From the NCBI RefSeq assembly GCF_036555685.1, contig NZ_DATBKY010000041.1, positions 47,759 to 111,758 of the forward strand: DNA of 64,000 nucleotides. Reading direction: 5' to 3'. The position numbers and the translations under genes are program-made. Of the stretch, positions 8,755 to 16,648 are shown one piece after another. The notes below the pieces were generated by a model. The model did not search any database and had not been told where the DNA came from. It saw only the letters and a list, made by a program, of their open reading frames with translations. How positions within the stretch are numbered: position 1 is the first letter of the stretch; each line of letters begins with the position of its first letter. The DNA comes from Actinophytocola sp036555685 (lineage in GTDB: Bacteria; Actinomycetota; Actinomycetes; Mycobacteriales; Pseudonocardiaceae).

Positions 8755-9069
8755 TCAGTTCGTGGTGGTGGTGACGTCCACGTGGACCTCACCGTCGCGG
8801 ATCTCGACGGGGAACACGTCGACCGGTTCGGTGGCCGGCGGCGAGGACGGCGCACCGGTGCGCAGGTCGAAGCAGGACCCGTGCAGCCAGCACTCGATCC
8901 CCTTGGGCGTGAGCTCGCCCTCGGACAGCGCCAGCTCGGCGTGCGAGCACTCGTCGCGCAGCGCGTGCACCTGCTCGCCCCGGCGGACGATCACGACCTC
9001 GACGTCGTCCACCTCGACGGCGAACGGCTTTCCGTCGTCCAGATCGGACAGTGCACACGCGCGGATCAT
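8755..9069 (-). CDS. Rieske-type [2Fe-2S] ferredoxin of the suf operon
   Basis: 104-aa soluble protein of the non-heme-iron oxygenase ferredoxin type. The two cluster-binding pairs are C-x-H in DECSHAEL (about residue 39) and C-x2-H in IECWLHGSCFDL (about 57). Such a gene sits between sufD and sufC in many actinobacteria and may supply electrons to assembly, but its role is not established. Its start overlaps the stop of sufD by 4 bp. No oxygenase component is nearby, which favours a job in the SUF pathway. Confidence 0.88.
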   Translation of the reverse strand: MIRACALSDLDDGKPFAVEVDDVEVVIVRRGEQVHALRDECSHAELALSEGELTPKGIECWLHGSCFDLRTGAPSSPPATEPVDVFPVEIRDGEVHVDVTTTTN

Positions 9070-10220
9070 GCCCCGACCGCCTCGAGCTCTTCCTCGATGG
9101 CCGCCTCGAGCCGCTCGCGGATTTCCGGGACGGCGATCTTCATCAGCAGCTCGTGGAAGAAGCCGCGCACGACCAGCCGGCGCGCCGAGTCCTCCGGAAT
9201 GCCCCGCGCCTGCAGGTAGAACAGCTGCTCGTCGTCGAACCGGCCGGTGGCGCTGGCGTGGCCGGCGCCGGTGATCTCGCCGGTCTCGATCTCCAGGTTC
9301 GGCACCGAGTCGGCGCGCGCGCCCTCGGTGAGCACGAGGTTCCGGTTGAGCTCGAACGTTTCGGTGCCCTCGGCCGCCGCGCGGATCAGCACGTCGCCGA
9401 TCCAGACCGTGCGTGCCTCGGCGCCCTGCAGGGCGCCCTTGTAGACCACATTGGACTTGCAGTGCGGCTGGGCGTGGTCGGCGAACGTGCGCAGCTCGAT
9501 GTGCTGGCCCGCGTCGGCGAAGTACAGCCCGTTGAGCTCGGCGTCACCGCCCGGGCCCGCGAACACCGCGGTCGGGCTGACCCGCACGAGGTCGCCGCCC
9601 AGCGCCACGAGGTGGTGCCTGAGGGTGGCGTCGCGGCCGAGCTTCGCGTGGTGCGCGGAGACCTGGACCGCGTCGTCGGCCCAGTCGTGCACGCTGACGA
9701 CCGTGAGCTTCGCGCCGTCGCCGACGAGGATCTCGACGTTGTCGGCGACCGTGCCGCTGCCGCGGTGGTCGAGCACGACCACGGCCTCGGCGAACTGCTC
9801 GGCGCGCACCTGCAGGTGCCCGTAGGCGACCTGGCCCGCGCCCGGCCCGGTGATCGTCACGGTGGTGACGCCCGCCTTGGTCTCCTTCGGCACGGTCACG
9901 ACCGTGGCCTTCGTGAACGAGCTGTAGGCCTGCGCGGCGATCCGGTCACCTGGGGTGCCGGCCGCGCCGAGCCGCTCGTCGTCGCGGCCGACGGTCTCGG
10001 CCCCGGCCTCGCCCGCGACCTCGACGGTCAGCTCGCCGGTGGCGGCCGCCGTGCCGTCGTGCAACCCGCGCAGGCGGCGCATCGGCGTGAAGCGCCACAC
10101 CTCCTCGCGGCCGCCGGGGACCTCGAAGGCCTCGACGTCGTAGGAGGTGAACCGCTCCGCGCGGGACGCCTCGGGTACCACCACACCGTGCGAGTGCGGT
10201 GTCTGCGTTGCCTGGCTCAT
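9066..10220 (-). CDS. sufD: SufD scaffold subunit
   Basis: 384-aa beta-helical partner of SufB in the SufBC2D complex. The family C-terminus is clear: GHASATGRFDDEQLFYLQARGIPEDSARRLVVRGFF (about residues 320-355), preceded by the conserved GALQGAEARTVWIGDVLI. The ATG at 10220 directly abuts the sufB stop codon, so the two are coupled. Length is normal for actinobacterial SufD. It is expected to help iron entry during [4Fe-4S] formation on the scaffold. Confidence 0.95.
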   Translation of the reverse strand: MSQATQTPHSHGVVVPEASRAERFTSYDVEAFEVPGGREEVWRFTPMRRLRGLHDGTAAATGELTVEVAGEAGAETVGRDDERLGAAGTPGDRIAAQAYSSFTKATVVTVPKETKAGVTTVTITGPGAGQVAYGHLQVRAEQFAEAVVVLDHRGSGTVADNVEILVGDGAKLTVVSVHDWADDAVQVSAHHAKLGRDATLRHHLVALGGDLVRVSPTAVFAGPGGDAELNGLYFADAGQHIELRTFADHAQPHCKSNVVYKGALQGAEARTVWIGDVLIRAAAEGTETFELNRNLVLTEGARADSVPNLEIETGEITGAGHASATGRFDDEQLFYLQARGIPEDSARRLVVRGFFHELLMKIAVPEIRERLEAAIEEELEAVGA

Positions 10221-11663
10221 TTAGCCGACGGCCCCTTCCATCTGCAGCTCGATGAGCCGGTTCAGCTCCAGCGCGTACTCCATCGGCAGCTCGCGCGCGA
10301 TCGGTTCGACGAAGCCGCGGACCACCATCGCCATCGCCTCGTCCTCGGTGAGACCCCGGGACATGAGGTAGAACAGCTGGTCCTCGCTCACCTTCGACAC
10401 CGTGGCCTCGTGGCCCATCGCGACGTCGTCGGTGCGGATGTCCACGTACGGGTAGGTGTCGCTGCGGCTGATCTGGTCGACCAGCAGCGCGTCGCACTTC
10501 ACCGTGGACTTCGAGTGGTGGGCGCGCTTCGCGACCTTGACCAGGCCCCGGTAGGAGGTCCGGCCGCCGCCGCGGGCCACCGACTTGGACACGATCGTCG
10601 AGGACGTGTGCGGCGCCAGGTGCTCCATCTTCGCGCCGGCGTCCTGGTGCTGGCCCTCGCCCGCGAACGCGATCGAGAGGACCTCGCCCTTGGCGTGCTC
10701 GCCCATGAGGAACACCGACGGGTACTTCATGGTGACCTTGGAGCCGATGTTGCCGTCGATCCACTCCATGGTCGCGCCCTCTTCGGCCTTGGCGCGCTTG
10801 GTGACCAGGTTGTAGACGTTGTTCGACCAGTTCTGGATGGTCGTGTACCGGCAGCGGCCGCCCTTCTTCACGATGATCTCGACGACCGCGGAGTGCAGCG
10901 AGTCGGAGGTGTAGATCGGCGCGGTGCAGCCCTCGACGTAGTGCACGTAGGCGCCCTCGTCGACGATGATCAGCGTCCGCTCGAACTGGCCCATGTTCTC
11001 CGTGTTGATCCGGAAGTAGGCCTGCAGCGGGATGTCGACGTGCACGCCCGGCGGCACGTAGATGAAGCTCCCGCCGGACCAGACGGCGCCGTTGAGTGCC
11101 GAGAACTTGTTGTCCCCGTGCGGGATCACGGAGCCGAAGTACTCACCGAAGAGCTCCGGGTGCTCCTTGAGGCCGGTGTCGGTGTCGAGGAAGATGACGC
11201 CCTTCTCCTCGAGGTCCTCACGGATCTTGTGGTAGACGACCTCCGACTCGTACTGCGCGGCGACACCCGCGACGAGGCGCTGCTTCTCCGCCTCGGGGAT
11301 GCCGAGCTTGTCGTAGGTGTTCTTGATGTCCTCGGGCAGGTCCTCCCAGCTGGCCGCCTGCTTCTCGGTCGAGCGCACGAAGTACTTGATCGTGTCGAAG
11401 TCGATGCCGGACAGGTCCGCGCCCCAGTTGGGCATGGGCTTGCGGTCGAACAGCCGCAGCGCCTTCAGCCGCGACTCGAGCATCCACTCCGGCTCGCCCT
11501 TCTTGCCCGAGATGTCCCTGACGACGGCCTCGGACAGGCCGCGTTGCGCGCTCGCGCCGGCTGTGTCGGAGTCGGCCCAGCCGAACTGGTACTTGCCCAG
11601 CGAGGCGAGCGTCTCCTCCTGGGTCAGCGGCGGCGAGCCCGCGCGCTCCGGGGCGGTGGTCAT
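10221..11663 (-). CDS. sufB: SufB scaffold subunit
   Basis: 480-aa core scaffold on which the cluster is built. It begins MTTAPERAGSPPLTQEETL and carries QFGWADSDTAGASAQRGLSE. The C-terminal SufB/SufD repeat includes the cysteine-bearing AHHSKSTVKCDALLVDQ region and the SRSDTYPYVDIRTDD block. The open frame continues 66 codons upstream into sufR, but the ATG at 11663 overlaps the sufR stop (ATGA) and marks the usual family start. There is no intein: the length is uninterrupted, unlike the intein-containing SufB of M. tuberculosis. Confidence 0.96.
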   Translation of the reverse strand: MTTAPERAGSPPLTQEETLASLGKYQFGWADSDTAGASAQRGLSEAVVRDISGKKGEPEWMLESRLKALRLFDRKPMPNWGADLSGIDFDTIKYFVRSTEKQAASWEDLPEDIKNTYDKLGIPEAEKQRLVAGVAAQYESEVVYHKIREDLEEKGVIFLDTDTGLKEHPELFGEYFGSVIPHGDNKFSALNGAVWSGGSFIYVPPGVHVDIPLQAYFRINTENMGQFERTLIIVDEGAYVHYVEGCTAPIYTSDSLHSAVVEIIVKKGGRCRYTTIQNWSNNVYNLVTKRAKAEEGATMEWIDGNIGSKVTMKYPSVFLMGEHAKGEVLSIAFAGEGQHQDAGAKMEHLAPHTSSTIVSKSVARGGGRTSYRGLVKVAKRAHHSKSTVKCDALLVDQISRSDTYPYVDIRTDDVAMGHEATVSKVSEDQLFYLMSRGLTEDEAMAMVVRGFVEPIARELPMEYALELNRLIELQMEGAVG

Positions 11664-12397
11664 GAAGGCGTCCCTTCGGTCGTGGTGGGAGCGGTCCGGT
11701 CGGGGCCGGTGGTGATCGGCCCGGTCGCGCCCGGCTCGGCGGAGTTCGGGCCGCCGAGCGGTACGTGTGTGGTGCACACGGCGTCGCCGCGTGCGATGGT
11801 CGCGAGGCGCTGGACGTGGGTGCCGAGCAGGTCGGCGAACGCCGCCGTCTCCACCTCGCACAGCTGGGGGAACTCCGCGGCGACGTGGGCGACCGGGCAG
11901 TGGTGCTGGCAGAGCTGCTCCCCTGTCCCGACGCGCCGCGTCGACGCAGCGTATCCCTCCCGCGTGAGGGCGGCCGCGAGGGCCGTGGCCCGGTCGGTGA
12001 CCTCGTCGTGCCCGGTCACGGCGGCCCGGTGCCGGTCGACCAGCGTGGCCGCCCGGCGCTCCGCGAAGGCACGCACGGCGGACTCGCCGCCTGCCTCCGC
12101 GACGAACCGGATGGCCGCGATGGCCAGGTCGTCGTAGGCGTGACCGAAGCGGGCCCGGCCGGTCTCGGTCAGCAGCCAGAGCTTGGCCGGCCGGCCGCGA
12201 CCGCGCTGACCGCGCCGGGGGGCGTCGCGGAACTCGGCCTCCCCGTTGGCGACCAGCACGTCCAGGTGCCTGCGCACGGCGGCCGGGCTGAGCCCGAGGG
12301 TCTGCGCGACCGCTGCCGTCGTGATCGGTCCCTCCTCCAGCAGCAAGCGCGCCACACCATGCCTGGTGCGGCCCTCGGCCTGCTGCTCGTTTTTCAC
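11660..12397 (-). CDS. sufR: SufR, Fe-S-sensing repressor of the suf operon
   Basis: 245-aa DeoR/ArsR-type winged-helix regulator. The helix-turn-helix spans about residues 15-60 (TAAVAQTLGLSPAAVRRHLD). The Fe-S ligand set is C163 and C167 (LCQHHC), C180 and C208, as in characterised SufR proteins. It is the first gene of the operon and autoregulates it in known systems. The GTG at 12397 lies inside a SufR-type operator (12394-12408), and no ribosome-binding site precedes it, so a leaderless mRNA is likely. The C-terminal tail of about 30 residues (Pro/Thr-rich) is not conserved. It is divergent from mptB, as in mycobacteria. Confidence 0.93.
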   Translation of the reverse strand: MKNEQQAEGRTRHGVARLLLEEGPITTAAVAQTLGLSPAAVRRHLDVLVANGEAEFRDAPRRGQRGRGRPAKLWLLTETGRARFGHAYDDLAIAAIRFVAEAGGESAVRAFAERRAATLVDRHRAAVTGHDEVTDRATALAAALTREGYAASTRRVGTGEQLCQHHCPVAHVAAEFPQLCEVETAAFADLLGTHVQRLATIARGDAVCTTHVPLGGPNSAEPGATGPITTGPDRTAPTTTEGTPS

Positions 12398-12408
12398 AAC
12401 ATCAGTGT
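12394..12408 (-). promoter_or_regulatory. SufR-type operator ACACT-N5-TGTGA over the sufR start
   Basis: On the minus strand the sequence reads ACACT GATGT TGTGA. This matches the ACACT-N5-TGTGA motif that I recall being reported for mycobacterial SufR. The last half-site contains the GTG start codon of sufR, so bound repressor would sit directly on the transcription start. Confidence 0.65.
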
Positions 12409-12442
12409 GTCGTATTTCCGTCCGCCCCGCAAAGGAGGGGCC

Positions 12443-12467
12443 ACCGTGAGGTGAGCGGGCTCACGGT
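12443..12467. promoter_or_regulatory. Inverted repeat ACCGTGAG-N9-CTCACGGT upstream of mptB
   Basis: Perfect 8-bp arms separated by nine bases lie in the 95-bp sufR-mptB divergent region, about 15-40 bp upstream of the mptB -10 box, where an activator or repressor would bind. The cognate protein is unknown. It could also simply form a hairpin. Confidence 0.4.
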
Positions 12468-12480
12468 CACCCCCGGTCGA

Positions 12481-12486
12481 TAGTCT
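12481..12486 (+). promoter_or_regulatory. -10 box TAGTCT of mptB, leaderless
   Basis: TAGTCT is followed by six bases (tgcgac) and then the GTG at 12493. No Shine-Dalgarno sequence is present. Confidence 0.6.
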
Positions 12487-12492
12487 TGCGAC

Positions 12493-14160
12493 GTGGTGGC
12501 GGGAGACACGGAGCGTCGCGGCCACGGCGGGGAGGTCAACGGCCATCCCGCCGTGCCGCCGGGTTCGAGCGATCCACTGGACGCGCCGCTGGACGAGCCG
12601 CTGGACGACCGCGAGCGCAAGCAGCTGGACGTCGTGCGCCGGTTCGGCACGGTCGGCTCGCTGCTTCTCGCCGTGGGCTCGCTCGGCGCGGGCGCGGCCC
12701 CGGTGTTCAACCCGGTGTGGAGCCTGCCGTTCTTCAGCATGTTCAGCCGGATGCCGACGGTGTCGATCGCGCTGGCGTTCACCGGCGTGTTCATGATCGT
12801 CTTCGCGTGGCTGGGGCTCGGCAGGCTGTCGCTGCCCGGCCGCGAGCGGATGGTGTCCTCGCAGCAGATGGCCCGCACGCTGATCATGTGGGTCACGCCG
12901 CTGGTGTTCACCGTCCCGATGTTCTCCAAGGACGTCTACAGCTACCTCGCGCAGAGCGAGATCGCCGCCCGCGGCCTCGACCCGTACACGACCGGGCCTG
13001 CAGAGGCGCTGGGCAACGCCGATCCGCTGACCCGCGCGGTGCCCACGATGTGGCGGGACACGCCCTCGCCGTACGGGCCCCTGTTCATCACGATCGGCAA
13101 GGGCATCACCTGGATCACCGGCGACCACGTGGTCATGGGGGTGGCCTTCCACCGGCTGCTCGCGCTGATCGGCTTCGCGATGATCGTGTGGGCGCTGCCG
13201 CGGCTGGCCCGGCGGTTCGGCATCAACCCGGTCAGCGCGCTGTGGCTCGGTGCGGCCAACCCGCTGGTGCTGTTCCACCTGGTCGTCGGCGTGCACAACG
13301 AGGCGCTCGCGATCGGCCTGATGCTCGTCGGGATCGAGCTGGCGCTGCGGCGAATGCCCAGGGTGACGCCGGACGGCCCGTTCCCGCCGTGGCAGCAGGG
13401 CGAGCTGCTCTGGTACGCCGTCGGCGCCACGGTGATCACGCTCGCCGCGGCGGTGAAGATTCCGGCGGCGCTCGCGCTCGGCTTCCTCGGCGTGATGATC
13501 GCCCGCCGGCTCGGGGGGCGCTGGACGCACCTGTTCGGCACGGCGGCGGTGCTCACGGTGCTGTTCCTGACCGTCCTCACGGCCGCGTCGCTGGGTAGCG
13601 GCCTGGGCTACGGCTGGACGGCGACGCTGAACACGGCGAACTCCATCAAGAGCTGGATGGCGCCGATGACCGCGCTCGGGTTCGGCGCGGGCGGGCTCGG
13701 CATCCTGCTGGGGCTGGGCAACCACATCGACGCGGCGATCACGGTCAGCCGCATGGTCGGCACGGTGCTCGGCCCGCTGCTCGCGGCGAAGCTGCTGCTG
13801 GACAGCTTCCGCTGGCGGCTGCGCCCGATGATCGGGCTGGGCGCGGCGCTCGGTGCCGTGCTGGTTTTCGGTGCGACGGTGCAGCCGTGGTACCTGCTGT
13901 GGGCCGCGCTGCCGCTCGCGGTGGCGGCGGGCAACATCAGGTTCCGGACGATGGCGACGGCGATCAGCGCGGGGTTCGCCGTGGCGTTGCCGCCGACCGG
14001 GACCACCTTCGACGGGCGTACCTACCAGCTGCCGTACACCTACATCGCGGCCGGGATCGTGGTCGTGCTGGCGCTGTTCCTGGTGCGCAAGCACATCCCG
14101 AGCCGCCCGCGGAGCGACGGCGGCCGCAAGCGGCGCGGAATTGTCGGTGCCGCGGCCTAG
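12493..14160 (+). CDS. mptB: MptB-like alpha-(1->6)-mannopyranosyltransferase
   Basis: 555-aa integral membrane GT-C glycosyltransferase with about 12-13 hydrophobic segments. Known members extend the alpha-1,6-mannan backbone of lipomannan/lipoarabinomannan from polyprenyl-phosphomannose. The family signature is FTVPMFSKDVYSYLAQSEIA, where the DVYSY acidic motif sits in the first large loop, followed by RGLDPYTTGP and PSPYGPLF. It lies next to and divergent from sufR, exactly like Rv1459c (mptB) in M. tuberculosis. Start GTG, preceded by a leaderless-type promoter. The N-terminal 45 residues are hydrophilic and poorly conserved. Substrate specificity is inferred from synteny. Confidence 0.85.
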   Translation: MVAGDTERRGHGGEVNGHPAVPPGSSDPLDAPLDEPLDDRERKQLDVVRRFGTVGSLLLAVGSLGAGAAPVFNPVWSLPFFSMFSRMPTVSIALAFTGVFMIVFAWLGLGRLSLPGRERMVSSQQMARTLIMWVTPLVFTVPMFSKDVYSYLAQSEIAARGLDPYTTGPAEALGNADPLTRAVPTMWRDTPSPYGPLFITIGKGITWITGDHVVMGVAFHRLLALIGFAMIVWALPRLARRFGINPVSALWLGAANPLVLFHLVVGVHNEALAIGLMLVGIELALRRMPRVTPDGPFPPWQQGELLWYAVGATVITLAAAVKIPAALALGFLGVMIARRLGGRWTHLFGTAAVLTVLFLTVLTAASLGSGLGYGWTATLNTANSIKSWMAPMTALGFGAGGLGILLGLGNHIDAAITVSRMVGTVLGPLLAAKLLLDSFRWRLRPMIGLGAALGAVLVFGATVQPWYLLWAALPLAVAAGNIRFRTMATAISAGFAVALPPTGTTFDGRTYQLPYTYIAAGIVVVLALFLVRKHIPSRPRSDGGRKRRGIVGAAA

Positions 14161-14163
14161 CCT
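14158..14163 (+). promoter_or_regulatory. -10 box TAGCCT of the DUF6058 gene, leaderless
   Basis: TAGCCT overlaps the mptB stop codon and is six bases (gcggcc) from the ATG at 14170. Confidence 0.5.
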
Positions 14164-14169
14164 GCGGCC

Positions 14170-14850
14170 ATGGCCAGCTTCACCGAGTCGGACATCCGCT
14201 ACGTGATCGCCGAGTACCGGACGTTGGACGAGCTGCTCGACGGTCGAGCACGATCCGACGGCAACCACCAGCCGAGGGACGACACGAGCCGGGGTTCCGC
14301 CCGTGTTCGGAGGGCCGAAACGGCGTCCCGGGTCCGTGCGCTGATCGCGGATGGCCGCCTACCGCAGCCGACCTACGTGCTGCCCTCCGGCGAGGCGCGC
14401 TTCCCGCCGGACTACTTCGCGCTCGTCGACGAGGCCGGCGGGGTCGACGCGCTGCCCGCCCGGTTCCGCGCCCGCTACCTGGCCGCGGCCACGGCCTCCC
14501 CGGCACCCGCGGCCGACGCGGACGAGGACTGGGCGGGCTATCTGTCCGGCCAGTTCGGCGTGTGCCTGCGGTCGGTCACGCCCGAGGCCATGGCGGAGAA
14601 GAACCGGCTCATCCGGCTGATCGAGCGGCTCGTCGCCGCGCCGGCGGAGGCCGACCCGGCGTGGCGGTCGGAGTTACGCACGGCGGTGGACGCGCTCGAC
14701 GCACTCGAGCGGCCGTTCACCGACTTCGACCGGGAGCGGTGGGGCGACACCAGCCGCGGCCGGCACATCGACGGCGTGCGGGCGCGGTACCCCATCGTGT
14801 TCGGCAGGGGCGCCGAGGGTCGCGAGCCGGTGGGCAACGCCGCGTCATAG
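14170..14850 (+). CDS. DUF6058-family protein
   Basis: 226-aa soluble protein of unknown function. The sequence TESDIRYVIAEYRTLDELL, then RLPQPTYVLPSGEARFPPDYF, YLSGQFGVCLRSVTPEAM and a C-terminal LERPFTDFDRERWGDTSRGR match what I recall of DUF6058, a family annotated in some natural-product loci. A polar stretch at about residues 25-50 (Arg/Ser/Asp-rich) interrupts the conserved N-terminal part and may be an insertion. No catalytic motif is visible. It lies between mptB and the ABC transporter, a site where mycobacteria have no gene, so it is an accessory insertion. Its TAG stop forms the -10 box of the next gene. Confidence 0.65.
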   Translation: MASFTESDIRYVIAEYRTLDELLDGRARSDGNHQPRDDTSRGSARVRRAETASRVRALIADGRLPQPTYVLPSGEARFPPDYFALVDEAGGVDALPARFRARYLAAATASPAPAADADEDWAGYLSGQFGVCLRSVTPEAMAEKNRLIRLIERLVAAPAEADPAWRSELRTAVDALDALERPFTDFDRERWGDTSRGRHIDGVRARYPIVFGRGAEGREPVGNAAS

Positions 14851-14853
14851 CCT
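14848..14853 (+). promoter_or_regulatory. -10 box TAGCCT of the ABC ATPase gene, leaderless
   Basis: TAGCCT begins with the stop codon of the DUF6058 gene and is six bases (taccgc) from the GTG at 14860. Confidence 0.5.
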
Positions 14854-14859
14854 TACCGC

Positions 14860-15795
14860 GTGAGCGCCAGCAGCCCTGATCCCGTCGTCGACGTGTCGGG
14901 CTTGGTACGGCGATTCGGGTCGACCACCGCGGTGGACGGGCTGGACCTCCGGCTGGCGCGCGGCCAGGTGCTCGCGCTGCTCGGACCGAACGGCGCCGGC
15001 AAGACGACGACCATCGAGATCTGCGAGGGATTCCTCCGCCGCGACGCGGGTTCCGTGCGCGTGCTCGGCCTCGACCCCGCCACCGACAGCGAGAAGCTGC
15101 GCCCGCGCATGGGCGTGATGCCCCAGGGCGGCGGCGCGTATCCGGGGGTGCGCGCGGAGGAGATGCTCGCGCTCGTCGCGGCCTGCGCGGCGAACCCCAT
15201 CGAGCCGGCCTGGCTGATCGGGGTCTTGGGCCTGGACGCCGCCCGGCGGACGCCGTACAAGCGGTTGTCCGGCGGGCAGCAGCAGCGACTGTCGCTGGCG
15301 TGCGCGCTGGTCGGCCGCCCGGAGCTGGTGTTCCTCGACGAGCCGACCTCCGGGTTGGACCCGCAGGCACGCCGGCTGGTGTGGGAGTGCGTGGCGGCCC
15401 TGCGGGCGGACGGCGTCTCGGTGCTGCTCACCACGCACGCGATGGAGGAGGCCGAGGAGCTGGCCGACCAGGTCGTGATCATCGACCGGGGCCGGGTCGT
15501 GGCCGAGGGCAGCCCGCGCCAGCTCACCGCCGAGCAGCCGGACTCCGCGCAGCTGCGGTTCCGCACGAAGCCGGCGCTGGACACGAGCGAGCTGTACGCC
15601 GCGCTGCCGGCCGACTGCCGGATCGACGAGCCGACACCGGGCGCCTACGTGGTGTCGGGCCAGGTCGACCCACACGTGGTGTCGACGGTGACCGCCTGGT
15701 GCGCGAAGCAAGGCGTGCTGGCCGAGGAGCTGCACGTGGGCCGGCGGAGCCTGGAGGACGTGTTCCTGGAGCTGACGGGACGAGAGCTGCGCTGA
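14860..15795 (+). CDS. ABC-2 type exporter, ATP-binding subunit
   Basis: 311-aa ATPase. The Walker A is GPNGAGKTT (about residues 41-49), the Q-loop is in MPQGGG, the signature is LSGGQQQRLSLA, the Walker B is ELVFLDEPTSGLDPQ, and the switch histidine is in LLTTHAME. The C-terminal 80 residues form the regulatory extension seen in DrrA-like exporters. It overlaps its permease gene by 1 bp (TGATG), so the two work together. The pair corresponds to Rv1458c-Rv1457c next to ctaA in mycobacteria. The substrate is unknown. The link to cytochrome oxidase maturation genes is conserved but unexplained. Confidence 0.92.
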   Translation: MSASSPDPVVDVSGLVRRFGSTTAVDGLDLRLARGQVLALLGPNGAGKTTTIEICEGFLRRDAGSVRVLGLDPATDSEKLRPRMGVMPQGGGAYPGVRAEEMLALVAACAANPIEPAWLIGVLGLDAARRTPYKRLSGGQQQRLSLACALVGRPELVFLDEPTSGLDPQARRLVWECVAALRADGVSVLLTTHAMEEAEELADQVVIIDRGRVVAEGSPRQLTAEQPDSAQLRFRTKPALDTSELYAALPADCRIDEPTPGAYVVSGQVDPHVVSTVTAWCAKQGVLAEELHVGRRSLEDVFLELTGRELR

Positions 15796-16571
15796 TGACC
15801 ACCTTTCCCGCCGGCACGTTCACCCCGGCCCCCGGGCGCGGCCGGATCGCGCGCATGCTCACCGCGCACGTGCGCACCGAGGCGCTGCTGACCCTGCGCA
15901 ACAGCGAGCAGATCCTGCTGACGCTGCTGATCCCGCTCGCGCTGCTGATCGGGTTGACGCTGCTGGACGTCTTCGACGTGCCCGAGCCGCGTGTCGACTC
16001 GGTGGCCCCGCGGATCTTCGCGCTCGCCGTGATGTCCTCGGCGTTCACGGGGCAGGCGATCGCGCTCGGCTTCGACCGGCGCTACGGCGTGCTCAAGCGG
16101 CTCGCGGCCACCGCGCTGCCACGCTGGCTGCTCGTGAGCGGACGGACCATCGCCGGGCTCGTGGTGGTCGTCGTGCAGCTGGTCGTGCTCGGCGTCGTCG
16201 CGGTCGTGCTCGGCTGGTCACCGTCCCCGGCCGGCATCGGCTGGGCCGTGCTGCTGGTCGTCGTCGGCACGCTGGCGTTCGGCGCGCTGGGGGTGCTGCT
16301 CGGCGGCGCGCTCAAGGCCGAGGTCGTCCTCGCGCTCGCGAACATCGTGTGGTTCGTGCTCCTGCTGGCGGGCGGCATCGCCGTGCCGGCCGCGTCGATG
16401 CCCGGCGCGCTCGGCGACATCGTGGGCTACCTGCCCTCCGGTGCGCTCGCGGAGGGCATGCGCACGGCGCTCGTCGACGGCGCCGTGCCCGGCTGGCCGG
16501 TGTTCGCCGTGCTGGCCGTCTGGGGCGCCGCCGCGGGCCTGCTGGCCGTGCGCACGACCAGGCTCTCCTGA
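15795..16571 (+). CDS. ABC-2 type exporter, permease subunit
   Basis: 258-aa membrane protein with six hydrophobic helices in the ABC-2 pattern. The N-terminal amphipathic stretch MLTAHVRTEALLTLRNSEQ precedes helix 1. GRTIAGLVVVVVQLVVLG and a conserved re-entrant-like segment near LPSGALAEGMRTALVDG follow. The ATG at 15795 overlaps the ATPase stop (TGATG), which decides the start over the longer open frame. It forms the transport channel with the preceding ATPase. The substrate is not predictable. Confidence 0.9.
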   Translation: MTTFPAGTFTPAPGRGRIARMLTAHVRTEALLTLRNSEQILLTLLIPLALLIGLTLLDVFDVPEPRVDSVAPRIFALAVMSSAFTGQAIALGFDRRYGVLKRLAATALPRWLLVSGRTIAGLVVVVVQLVVLGVVAVVLGWSPSPAGIGWAVLLVVVGTLAFGALGVLLGGALKAEVVLALANIVWFVLLLAGGIAVPAASMPGALGDIVGYLPSGALAEGMRTALVDGAVPGWPVFAVLAVWGAAAGLLAVRTTRLS

Positions 16572-16636
16572 GCCGGCCGGGAGTCCGCCACCGCGGCGCA
16601 CGGAGCCCCATCAGGGCTCTCAGGTGGCGCTCCACA

Positions 16637-16642
16637 TACGAT
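16637..16642 (+). promoter_or_regulatory. -10 box TACGAT of ctaA, leaderless
   Basis: TACGAT is followed by six bases (cggacg) and the GTG at 16649. Confidence 0.55.
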
Positions 16643-16648
16643 CGGACG

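Noticed and set aside
10221..11663. Intein in SufB
   Set aside because: Mycobacterial SufB often has one, but here the length and reading through the conserved blocks are continuous.
9051..12137. Very long plus-strand open frame (1028 codons) antisense to the suf operon
   Set aside because: It is a mirror of high-GC third positions in sufD and sufB. Its translation is Arg/His/Gly-rich without any domain, and it lacks its own ribosome-binding site.
12394..14268. Minus-strand open frame of 624 codons over mptB
   Set aside because: Gln/Arg/His-rich shadow of a well-supported membrane glycosyltransferase gene.
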